Shown here: piece after piece, positions 43,618 to 51,891 of the stretch
Layout of the letters: each line of letters begins with the position of its first letter
Numbering within the stretch: position 1 is the first letter of the stretch
Source: Streptomyces alboflavus
GTDB lineage: Bacteria; Actinomycetota; Actinomycetes; Streptomycetales; Streptomycetaceae
Reading direction: 5' to 3'
NCBI RefSeq assembly: GCF_000716675.1
Contig: NZ_JNXT01000060.1
Coordinates: 1-51,891, forward strand
DNA length: 51,891 nt
Translations under genes and position numbers: made by a program
Notes under the pieces: generated by a model
Database searches by the model: none
Seen by the model: only the letters and a program-made list of their open reading frames with translations
What the model was told of the DNA's origin: nothing

Positions 43618-45714
43618 TCACCCCGAGACGCTGGCGCGACCGTTCTCGATGTGTCCCATCAGGCGCCGCCGGAAGCCCTTGTCGCCCTCGGCGGTGACCT
43701 CGATGTCGTACCAGCCGCGCTCGTCGCCCGTCTGCCAGGCGATGGTGCGGCTGCTTCCTGCCTTGATCCGGACCGTGCGGGTGCGCCGCCGGACGTCCGC
43801 TTCCTCCACGTATCCGAGCGGCTTGACCGTGAAGACGAGGCTCCCCTTGCCCCGGTTGGCCAGCGTCAGATGGATCTCGCGCCGGGTGATCGCCGAGGAG
43901 AGGGCGGCCGCGCCTTCCCTCTGTCCTACGAATTCGCGGCGGAATCCGTTCGGCCCGGTGACGGTGAAGTGATACGCGTCACTTTGCTCGGGCAGGATCC
44001 AGGAGCCGTCGTGGGACACGTCCTGGTGCTGCGGGATCGGGAACTCGCCCGCGTACGGGTACAGCGCGAAGTGCGCGGCGCGCCGGCCGCCGTTGCGCAG
44101 CCGCACCTTCAGGGCGCCGTCCTTGGTGCGCTTGAGGTCGGCGTCCGGCTGGTACGGCAGCGGGCGGGCGCGGCGGGCGCCGGGCTCCTGCACGGGCATG
44201 ACCTGCTTCTCCGGCGGCTTCGGCTGCCAGCGGCCGGAGAACACCGGGATGGTGCCGGGCTGTTCGACCTCGGGCTGGCGGTGGCCGCGGTGGAAGTCGA
44301 AGGCGCTGGTGAGGTCGCCGACGACCTTCCGGCGCCAGGAGCCGATGTTGGGCTCGCGCACACCCGTCCACTTCTCCAGGAAGCGCACGACGGAGGTGTG
44401 GTCGAAGACCTCGGAGCAGACGTAGCCGCCGACGGTCCACGGCGACACGACGAGCATCGGCACCCGCGCCCCGAGCCCGGTCGGCCGCCCCTGCCAGCGC
44501 TCCGCCTGCTCCTCGGCGGAGTCCCCGCCCGGCACGGGCGGCGGCACGTGGTCGAAGAAGCCGTCGTTCTCGTCGTAGTTGATGAAGACAGCGGTGCGCC
44601 GCCACACCTCGGGGTGCGAGGCGAGCGCGTCCAGGACCTTGTAGACGATGGTGGCGCTGTGCACCGGCGAGGACACCGAGGGGTGCTCGGAGTCCAGGGC
44701 GGACGGCACCAGGTAGTTGACCCTGGCCAGCTTGCCGCGCGCCACGTCCTTGGCGAACCGGTCGGCCAGCGTGCCGGTGGGCACCCGCCTGAGCCCCCGC
44801 TCGAACAGCGACCGCTCCCGCTTGCTGAGCGTCTTGACACCCTCGTCGAGCGCGGCGAGCAGCTTGCCCCGCTCCACCTCGTCCTTGGCGTCGCGGACCT
44901 TCGCGTAGAACGCCTCCATGAAGGTGTCGCCGGTCTTGGCGAGGACCTTGCGCGCGATGGCCTTGAAGGTGGTGAAGAACTCGATCTGGTTGTCGGTGAA
45001 GTTCTCCCACTCGGTGTACGTCTGCCAGCTGATCCCGGCCTTCTCCAGGCGCTCCGCGTACGTCCCCCAGTCGTAGCCGGGGTGCGTGCCCTCGGCGTAC
45101 GCGTCGTTCTCGACGGCGCGCTTGCCGTTCGCCTCGAAGCCCGTCTTGCCGCTCCACAGGTGGTTGCGGTTGGGGCTGGTGGAGGTGTGGATGGAGGAGT
45201 GGTAGGCGTCGCAGACGGTGAAGGTGTCGGCGAGTTCGTAGTGCAGCGGGATGTCCTCGCGCGTGTAGTACGCCATCGTGGCCGCGGTCTTCGCGGTGAT
45301 CCAGCCGTCCATCCAGCCGTCGTGCCAGGCCTTGGCGCCGCCGCTCCAGGAGTGGTCGAGGGCGCCGATGTACTGCAGGTCCTGTCGCTGCGCGGCCGCG
45401 GCCTCGCGGACGGGGAAGGGAAGCACCGAGCGCAGTGGTCCCGGCTGCTCGAACACGCTCTTGCCGCCGGGCAGTTGGATCGCGTTGCGGTCGGAGAAGC
45501 CGCGCACACCGCGCAGCGTCCCGAAGTAGTGGTCGAAGGAGCGGTTCTCCTGCATCAGGATCACCACGTGCTCGATGGCGCCGAGCCCGCCCTTCGGCGG
45601 CTCCTTGGCGAGCGCCTGCTGCAACGACGGGGGCAGGAACGACCCCACGGCGGCGGCACCGAGCGCCCCGCCTCCCACTGCCATCAGCCGTCTGCGCGAA
45701 ATCTCCGCGGTCAC
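43618..45714 (-). CDS. Tat-exported non-haemolytic phospholipase C (phosphocholine-type)
   Basis: 698 residues. Tat signal SRRRLMA near the N-terminus, then a phosphoesterase domain (IEHVVILMQENRSFDHYFG, YHSSIHTSTSPNRNHLWSG, AVFINYDENDGFFDHV, RVPMLVVSPWTVGGYV) and two C-terminal DUF756-like beta domains (~520-690). It cleaves phospholipids outside the cell to release phosphorylcholine or related head groups. The GTG was chosen because GGGAGG precedes it and because the Tat arginines lie at residues 7-9; earlier in-frame ATGs lack a ribosome site. A PHO-box-like GTTCACC lies upstream. Confidence 0.94.
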   Translation of the reverse strand: MTAEISRRRLMAVGGGALGAAAVGSFLPPSLQQALAKEPPKGGLGAIEHVVILMQENRSFDHYFGTLRGVRGFSDRNAIQLPGGKSVFEQPGPLRSVLPFPVREAAAAQRQDLQYIGALDHSWSGGAKAWHDGWMDGWITAKTAATMAYYTREDIPLHYELADTFTVCDAYHSSIHTSTSPNRNHLWSGKTGFEANGKRAVENDAYAEGTHPGYDWGTYAERLEKAGISWQTYTEWENFTDNQIEFFTTFKAIARKVLAKTGDTFMEAFYAKVRDAKDEVERGKLLAALDEGVKTLSKRERSLFERGLRRVPTGTLADRFAKDVARGKLARVNYLVPSALDSEHPSVSSPVHSATIVYKVLDALASHPEVWRRTAVFINYDENDGFFDHVPPPVPGGDSAEEQAERWQGRPTGLGARVPMLVVSPWTVGGYVCSEVFDHTSVVRFLEKWTGVREPNIGSWRRKVVGDLTSAFDFHRGHRQPEVEQPGTIPVFSGRWQPKPPEKQVMPVQEPGARRARPLPYQPDADLKRTKDGALKVRLRNGGRRAAHFALYPYAGEFPIPQHQDVSHDGSWILPEQSDAYHFTVTGPNGFRREFVGQREGAAALSSAITRREIHLTLANRGKGSLVFTVKPLGYVEEADVRRRTRTVRIKAGSSRTIAWQTGDERGWYDIEVTAEGDKGFRRRLMGHIENGRASVSG

Positions 45715-45824
45715 GCTCAACCTCCCGGTCAACGCCCAATGGTTCAGGACCGATCCATTGCATGCGCTCGCCGGGGACGCTAGTGACACCTGGTTGCTCA
45801 GGGAAGACGCGGGACGGAAGTAAT

Positions 45825-45831
45825 GGTGAAC
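45825..45831 (-). promoter_or_regulatory. PHO-box-like GTTCACC upstream of phospholipase C
   Basis: One exact GTTCACC on the minus strand 110 bp from the start codon, followed 11 bp later by a weak second unit (CTTCCGT). PhoP boxes are 11-bp direct repeats of this heptamer, so this is only half convincing. Confidence 0.35.
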
Positions 45832-45842
45832 GTCCCCGGCCA

Positions 45843-45873
45843 CCGGGCCGCGCCCGCGGCGGGCACGGCCCGG
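45843..45873 (-). terminator. Terminator of the MABP-like gene
   Basis: CCGGGCCG / CGGCCCGG outer arms with inner GCCCG / CGGGC, separated by one mismatch, 38 bp past the stop codon. It overlaps the far upstream region of the phospholipase gene. Confidence 0.6.
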
Positions 45874-45910
45874 CCGACCGCTCCGAGGAGCCGTCGGGGC
45901 CCGCCCGGAC

Positions 45911-46327
45911 CTAGCTGACCGAAAGGTGGTTCAGATACACGTACTTGCCGCCCGCGCCCATGTTGAGGTCGGTGTCGTAGCGCTGCCACGGCTTCTGCGG
46001 CTCGGCCCCGGAGTCGTCACTGAGCAGTACGTCGAGGGACTGGATCGGCGAACCGGCGTCCGGGTCGCGTGTGTAGGCCGCGTAGATGTACTTGCCGCCC
46101 GCGCCCTTGTTGAGGTCCAAGGGGATCTTGATGTAGGTCGGCGGGACCTCCTGGCTCGGGTCGAGCAGGAAGATGATGTTCGTGAGCGGCAGGTGCGAGC
46201 CGCTCAGTTCGTACGCGAAGTACAGATAGGCGCCGCCGGCCCCGGCGTTCAGGTCCTTGTTGATCTTCACCCAGCCTTCGGGGGTGGGCTGGTCGCCTTC
46301 CAGGACGGTCAGAGCGGTCACGGCCAC
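45911..46327 (-). CDS. Three-repeat beta-prism protein, MABP-like
   Basis: 138 residues made of three repeats of about 46-49 residues, each carrying DLNxGAGGxYxY (residues 25-36, 71-82, 120-131), for example DLNKGAGGKYIYAAYTR. The motif and threefold repeat match the MABP (MVB12-associated beta-prism) domain, known from eukaryotic ESCRT/DENN proteins and bacterial pore-forming proteins and proposed to bind membranes. No signal peptide or membrane helix. The GTG (VAVTALTVLE) follows GGAAG. Role unknown; its neighbour is a secreted phospholipase C in the same direction, with a terminator between. Confidence 0.8.
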   Translation of the reverse strand: MAVTALTVLEGDQPTPEGWVKINKDLNAGAGGAYLYFAYELSGSHLPLTNIIFLLDPSQEVPPTYIKIPLDLNKGAGGKYIYAAYTRDPDAGSPIQSLDVLLSDDSGAEPQKPWQRYDTDLNMGAGGKYVYLNHLSVS

Positions 46328-46645
46328 GTGGATCACTTCCTTCGGTTGACCCGGGTGAGCAAGGAGGGCCGACGGTAGGTGCGTGGCACAGGGATGCGCA
46401 GGCGCGCCAACCGGCCAGGGAACGGCAACGGGCCAACCTTGCGGAACGCCTGCTGACCTCGTCCTTCTGCCGTCGGCTCGGCGGCGGGACCGACGACGGG
46501 ACCCCGGCCCAGGCACGCCCCCGTGGCCGGTGCCGGTCGATGCGTCTCCAGAGGGGCGCGAGTGAGCAGCAGTTGGCAGGGACAAGTCGCTTGGGCAACT
46601 GATCCCGGCAAGGGCTGGTTCTGGCACTGGCCATCACCAGCGCGA
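46328..46645. other. Intergenic region upstream of the MABP-like gene
   Basis: About 320 bp between this gene and the gatB terminator. No supported gene or clear structure; presumably contains the promoter. Confidence 0.5.
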
Positions 46646-46677
46646 AGGGGCGCCGCACCGTGTGGTGCGGCGCCCCT
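46646..46677 (-). terminator. gat operon terminator
   Basis: Perfect 14-bp stem (AGGGGCGCCGCACC / GGTGCGGCGCCCCT) with a 4-nt loop, 26 bp after the gatB stop codon. Confidence 0.85.
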
Positions 46678-46703
46678 CGTGCGGGCGGGAGGATCGCGAA
46701 GGG

Positions 46704-48221
46704 CTAGCCCTCGACGCCCAGCTGCTCCAGGATCAGCTCCTTGACGCGGGCCGCGTCGGCCTGCCCCCGGGTGGCCTTCATGACCGCGCCGACCAGGGCG
46801 CCGACCGCCGCCACCTTGCCGCCGCGGATCTTGTCCGCGATGGCCGGGTTGCCGGCGATGGCCTCCTCGACGGCCGCGTTGAGCGCGCCCTCGTCCGAGA
46901 CGACCTTCAGGCCGCGCTTGTCGACGACCTCGTCGGGCGTGCCCTCGCCCTTGAGGACGCCGTCAATGACCTGACGGGCCAGCTTGTCGTTCAGCTCACC
47001 GGCGGTGACGAGCGCGGAGACCCGCGCCACGTGCTCCGGGGTGATCGGCAGCGAACCGAGGTCCACGCCCTGCTCGTTGGCGTTGCGGGCCAGCTCGCCC
47101 ATCCACCACTTGCGGGCGGAGACGGCGTCCGCGCCCGCGTTGATCGTGGCGACGATCGGGCCGATGGCACCGGCGTTGAGGATCGACTGCATGTCGTGGG
47201 CGGACACGCCCCACTCCTCGCGCAGCCGGTTGCGCTGGGCGAGCGGCAGCTCGGGCAGGGTGGCGCGCAGGGCCTCGACCCACTCGCGGGACGGGGCGAC
47301 CGGCACCAGGTCCGGCTCCGGGAAGTAGCGGTAGTCCTCCGCCTCTTCCTTCACCCGGCCCGACGTGGTCGAACCGTCGTCCTCGTGGAAGTGCCGGGTC
47401 TCCTGGATGATCGTCCCGCCCGCGCCGAGGACGGCGGCGTGGCGCTGGATCTCGAAGCGGGCGGCCCGCTCCACGGAGCGCAGCGAGTTGACGTTCTTCG
47501 TCTCGGAGCGGGTGCCGAACTTCTCCTGTCCGTGCGGGCGCAGCGAGAGGTTCACGTCGCAGCGCATCTGGCCCTGCTCCATGCGGGCCTCGGAGACGCC
47601 GAGGGCCTTGATGAGCTCACGCAGCTCGGCGACGTACGCCTTGGCGACCTCGGGGGCGCGCTCCCCGGCACCGACGATCGGCTTGGTGACGATCTCGATG
47701 AGCGGGATGCCCGCGCGGTTGTAGTCGAGCAGCGAGTGCGAGGCGCCGTGGATGCGGCCGGTCGCGCCGCCGACGTGCGTCGACTTGCCGGTGTCCTCCT
47801 CCATGTGGGCGCGCTCGATCTCCACGCGGAAGACCTCGCCGTCCTCCAGCTGGACGTCCAGATAGCCGTTGAAGGCGATCGGCTCGTCGTACTGGGAGGT
47901 CTGGAAGTTCTTCGGCATGTCCGGATAGAAGTAGTTCTTCCGGGCGAAGCGGCACCACTCGGCGATCTCGCAGTGCAGCGCGAGGCCGATCTTGATGGCG
48001 GACTCCACGCCGATCTCGTTGACGACCGGCAGCGCGCCGGGCAGGCCGAGACAGGTGGGGCAGGTCTGCGTGTTGGCGTCCTGCTTCAGCTCCGTGGAGC
48101 AGCCGCAGAACATCTTGGTCTTCGTGCCGAGCTCGACATGGACCTCAAGGCCCATGACCGGGTCGTACGTCGCGAGCGCGTCCTCGTACGACACCAGCTC
48201 GGGGGTGGTCGTGGCAGTCAC
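46704..48221 (-). CDS. gatB: Asp-tRNA(Asn)/Glu-tRNA(Gln) amidotransferase subunit B
   Basis: 505 residues. It binds misacylated tRNA and phosphorylates the carboxylate for amidation. [19 protein letters not shown] and [10 protein letters not shown] contain the four zinc cysteines; [22 protein letters not shown] and the C-terminal helical/YqeY-like tail (KAYVAEL... [20 protein letters not shown]) are typical. GTG start ([10 protein letters not shown]). It follows a small membrane protein gene by 18 bp. Confidence 0.97.
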   Translation of the reverse strand: MTATTTPELVSYEDALATYDPVMGLEVHVELGTKTKMFCGCSTELKQDANTQTCPTCLGLPGALPVVNEIGVESAIKIGLALHCEIAEWCRFARKNYFYPDMPKNFQTSQYDEPIAFNGYLDVQLEDGEVFRVEIERAHMEEDTGKSTHVGGATGRIHGASHSLLDYNRAGIPLIEIVTKPIVGAGERAPEVAKAYVAELRELIKALGVSEARMEQGQMRCDVNLSLRPHGQEKFGTRSETKNVNSLRSVERAARFEIQRHAAVLGAGGTIIQETRHFHEDDGSTTSGRVKEEAEDYRYFPEPDLVPVAPSREWVEALRATLPELPLAQRNRLREEWGVSAHDMQSILNAGAIGPIVATINAGADAVSARKWWMGELARNANEQGVDLGSLPITPEHVARVSALVTAGELNDKLARQVIDGVLKGEGTPDEVVDKRGLKVVSDEGALNAAVEEAIAGNPAIADKIRGGKVAAVGALVGAVMKATRGQADAARVKELILEQLGVEG

Positions 48222-48239
48222 GGTGTTGGAACTTCCCTC

Positions 48240-48481
48240 TCAGCCGAGCAGAACGTCGTCGTCGCCGATGCGCTTCAGCTCGCGCACCAGGATGGCGATG
48301 CCCGTGACGATGGCGGCGGCGGAGACGACCGCGTCGACGAGCTTGAGCGTGTCGTGCTCGGCGCGGGCCTTCTTGACCTGCTTGAGCGTGCCGAGCGCGC
48401 CGAACGCGGTGGTGCCGATGGACAGATACGTGCCGGTCTTGGACTTCTTGAAGCCCTTGGCCTTGGAGAGTGTCTTACTGC

Positions 48482-48485
<4 letters not shown>
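48240..48485 (-). CDS. 81-residue membrane protein between gatA and gatB
   Basis: Begins with a basic segment ([20 protein letters not shown]), followed by a moderately hydrophobic stretch and a TM helix ([20 protein letters not shown]). The GTG start overlaps the gatA stop codon (GTGA), so it is translationally coupled to gatA. No known domain. I recall the same gene order in S. coelicolor. Its role in amidotransferase biology is unproven. Confidence 0.85.
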
Positions 48486-49984
<1,499 letters not shown>

Positions 49985-49990
49985 GACTTC

Positions 49991-50287
49991 TTAGTCCTCC
50001 CCCAGGATCTGCGGCACCTTGAAACGCTGCTGCTCCTGTGCCGGGGCTCCGGAGAGCGCCTGCTCGGGGGTGAGCGACGGACGGACCTCGTCCGCGCGCA
50101 TGACGTTCGTCAGCGGCAGCGGGTGGGAGGTCGGCGGTACGTCTTGGTCGGCGACCTCCGAGACGCGTGCGACCGCGCCGATGATGTCGTCGAGCTGTCC
50201 GGCGAAGTGGTCGAGCTCCTCGGCCTTCAGCTCCAGACGTGCAAGGCGGGCGAGGTGGGCGACCTCCTCGCGCGTGATGCCAGGCAT
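49991..50287 (-). CDS. gatC: Asp-tRNA(Asn)/Glu-tRNA(Gln) amidotransferase subunit C
   Basis: 98 residues, the small scaffold wrapping GatA and Gat[21 protein letters not shown] and the C-terminal [12 protein letters not shown] are family hallmarks. The ATG follows GAGGA. First gene of the gat operon; its promoter must lie in 50288-50549. Confidence 0.95.
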   Translation of the reverse strand: MPGITREEVAHLARLARLELKAEELDHFAGQLDDIIGAVARVSEVADQDVPPTSHPLPLTNVMRADEVRPSLTPEQALSGAPAQEQQRFKVPQILGED

Positions 50288-50410
50288 GCAGCGATCCTCA
50301 GGGGTGAGTGTGATGGTTTCGCCCCCAATCCTATGGGGCTGGCCGTGCTGCCCGCGCCCGAGTTCCCTCCGGGGCCGCGCGCGGGGTCCCGGCGGGGTGC
50401 GTGCGGGGGG

Positions 50411-50443
50411 CTTGTGCGGTGCTTGTGCGGTGCTTGTGCGGTG
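50411..50443. repeat. 11-bp tandem repeat, three copies
   Basis: CTTGTGCGGTG three times in perfect tandem, in the gatC/GT87 divergent intergenic region. Confidence 0.85.
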
Positions 50444-50549
50444 CCGCGGCTCCGTCGTTGCGCCACCCGGCGCACTGTTCCCCCGCTCCCCCGGTGAGCC
50501 GCCGGTGAGCTGCCCGGACGGGGCGCGCGGCGGGGCCGACCATGCGTGC

Positions 50550-51891
50550 ATGGGACTGCGTCAGACCGGCAGGGCACTAAGGGATCGGGCTCTCACGGGG
50601 CTGCGCGCCACCGGGGGCGGACGGGGCCTCGCCCTCGCGGCGCCCCTCGGCGGCGCGCTGCTCCTCACGGCTTCGCTCATCGCCTGGTGGTACGTCGTGA
50701 CGGACCCGGCGTACACGGGGGCGCGCAGCCCGGCCGACCTGAGCGTGTACCTGGACGCGGCGGACGCGCCGGACCGGGGCCTGTACGCGGGCAAATACGG
50801 GATCCACGGGCTGCCGTACCTGTATCCGCCGTTCGCCCTGCTGCCGTTCCGTGCCTTCGCGGGCGCGGATCTGACGGTGGCGGTGCGGGTCCTCGCGGGG
50901 GTCTCGGTCGTGGCGATGGTGCTGGTCGCGTGGGCGGCGGTGCGGGTCGCGCGCGGGGCGCGGGCGGCGACGGGGTCCGGAGGGCGGGCGGGGAGCCGGT
51001 GGGCGGCCGGTGCGGTCACCGCCGGATGCGCGTGCGCCGTAGCCGGGGCCGCGCTGTGGACCGAGCCGGTGCTGCAGAACCTGGACTTCGGGCAGGTGAA
51101 CCTCGTCCTCATGGCGCTGGTCGTCATGGACCTCGCGACGTCCGACCGGCGGCTGTGGAAGGGGCTCGGCGTCGGCGTCGCGGCGGGCCTGAAGCTGACG
51201 CCGGGCCTGTTCATCGTGTACCTCCTGCTCACCCGGCGGTTCCGGGCGGCGGGCCTGGCGACGGCGGCGTTCGCGGGAACCGTGCTCGCGGGCTGGATCG
51301 CGCTGCCGGAAGCGTCGGCGGACTTCTGGGGCGGGGCGCTCGCGGGCAGCCCCGGCGGCCGCGACTATCTGGCCAACCAGTCCCTGAACGGCGTCTTCGT
51401 CCGGCTCGGCTTCGGTGGCGACGGGGTCGGCGGGCCGGTGTGGGGCGCGGTGTGCGGGCTGCTCGTGGTGGCCGGGCTCGCCGCGGCGGCGGTGGCGTCG
51501 CGGCGGGGCCGGGAACTGGTGGCGATCTGCGTCGTCGGGGCGCTGACGCTGCTGTGCTCGCCGCTGTCGTGGACCCACCACTGGGTGTGGATCGTCCCGG
51601 CCCTGGTCCTCGCGGCCGACGCGGCGGCCCGGCGGGCCACGGCCCGCGCCTGGCTGTGGGTGGCTGGCCTGTTCACGCTGTTCGCGGCGTGGCCGATCCG
51701 CATCGACGGCTTCGGCACCTGGGACCCGACCCGGCCGCTGCTGCCCTACGGACTCCTCTGGTACACGCCCCACTGGCACCGCGAGCAGGACTGGGACCCG
51801 TTCCACTTCCTGTCGGGCAACTTCTATGTGTGGGTCGGTCTTGGGTTCGTGGTGTGGGCGGTGTGGGTGTTCGGGGGGTGGGGGGATTCGG
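50550..51891 (+). CDS. GT87-type polyprenol-phosphate mannosyltransferase, partial
   Basis: About 447 residues from the ATG at 50550 ([19 protein letters not shown]); the frame is open at the window edge. Multi-spanning membrane protein. The GT-C catalytic loop region reads [20 protein letters not shown] and [13 protein letters not shown]; later [33 protein letters not shown] and [18 protein letters not shown] are typical of the DUF2029/GT87 family (PimE-like alpha-mannosyltransferases that use polyprenyl-phosphate mannose outside the membrane). The start was chosen as the first ATG in frame with family-like sequence; the ribosome site is weak. Only a few C-terminal residues should be missing. 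Divergent from gatC. Confidence 0.88.
   Translation, partial: MGLRQTGRALRDRALTGLRATGGGRGLALAAPLGGALLLTASLIAWWYVVTDPAYTGARSPADLSVYLDAADAPDRGLYAGKYGIHGLPYLYPPFALLPFRAFAGADLTVAVRVLAGVSVVAMVLVAWAAVRVARGARAATGSGGRAGSRWAAGAVTAGCACAVAGAALWTEPVLQNLDFGQVNLVLMALVVMDLATSDRRLWKGLGVGVAAGLKLTPGLFIVYLLLTRRFRAAGLATAAFAGTVLAGWIALPEASADFWGGALAGSPGGRDYLANQSLNGVFVRLGFGGDGVGGPVWGAVCGLLVVAGLAAAAVASRRGRELVAICVVGALTLLCSPLSWTHHWVWIVPALVLAADAAARRATARAWLWVAGLFTLFAAWPIRIDGFGTWDPTRPLLPYGLLWYTPHWHREQDWDPFHFLSGNFYVWVGLGFVVWAVWVFGGWGDS

Overview
The window is high-GC actinobacterial DNA (roughly 72% G+C by eye, with strong third-position GC). It is almost certainly from Streptomyces: Tat substrates, PucR/TetR/GlxA regulators, a composite GGDEF/EAL protein, leaderless starts, and the well-known Streptomyces intergenic repeat (AGCCCGTCCGGCG.TTGAGGACGAG) all occur here. 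From memory, the backbone order gatC-gatA-small protein-gatB / cdgC-ilvB-ilvN-ilvC-serA / putA-pruA / leuB-ilvE matches the chromosomal core of S. coelicolor. I see no rRNA, tRNA, CRISPR array, insertion sequence, prophage or origin. The left edge decays into a poly-C tract inside a gene and the right edge cuts a gene, so this is probably a whole contig.

Layout. 1-1.8 kb: truncated MDR oxidoreductase divergent from a leaderless TetR gene. 1.9-4.2 kb: ilvE and leuB. 4.4-8.5 kb: Tat phosphoesterase, a 42-residue conserved protein, and a LysR/oxidoreductase divergent pair. 8.5-12.1 kb: an AAC(2')-type acetyltransferase divergent from a three-gene phospholipid cassette (CDP-alcohol transferase, CdsA, and a PlsC-VTT/DedA fusion). 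12.2-14 kb: an iodotyrosine-deiodinase-like flavoprotein and an Asp-nucleophile alpha/beta hydrolase, separated by a 17-bp-arm palindrome. 14-18.2 kb: proline catabolism (pruA, putA) with a divergent PucR regulator. 18.2-22.4 kb: cysteine hydrolase with a GlxA-type regulator, then a TetR/MFS pair with phased 13-bp repeats. 22.5-28.2 kb: serA, ilvC, ilvN, ilvB, preceded by a leader-peptide attenuator. 28.2-31.6 kb: cdgC, a membrane PAS-GGDEF-EAL protein with a BldD-like box at its promoter. 31.8-35.2 kb: 2-hydroxyacid dehydrogenase, aldo/keto reductase, PQQ-type sugar dehydrogenase lipoprotein. 35.4-43.4 kb: small conserved proteins, a giant ATPase LuxR regulator, a GNAT and an MMPL transporter. 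43.6-46.3 kb: Tat phospholipase C and a triplicated beta-prism (MABP-like) protein. 46.7-50.3 kb: gatCA-(small membrane protein)-gatB. 50.5 kb to the end: a partial GT87 membrane mannosyltransferase.

How the genes fit together. Branched-chain amino acid synthesis (ilvBNC, leuB, ilvE), serine synthesis (serA), proline breakdown and tRNA-Gln/Asn amidation are housekeeping. The accessory interest lies in four places: the lipid cassette, whose first enzyme lacks two of the four canonical aspartates and whose last enzyme fuses an acyltransferase to a scramblase-like VTT domain; the deiodinase-like/hydrolase pair; Streptomyces intergenic repeats captured as coding sequence at one protein N-terminus and one C-terminus; and several phased or palindromic operators next to regulator genes.
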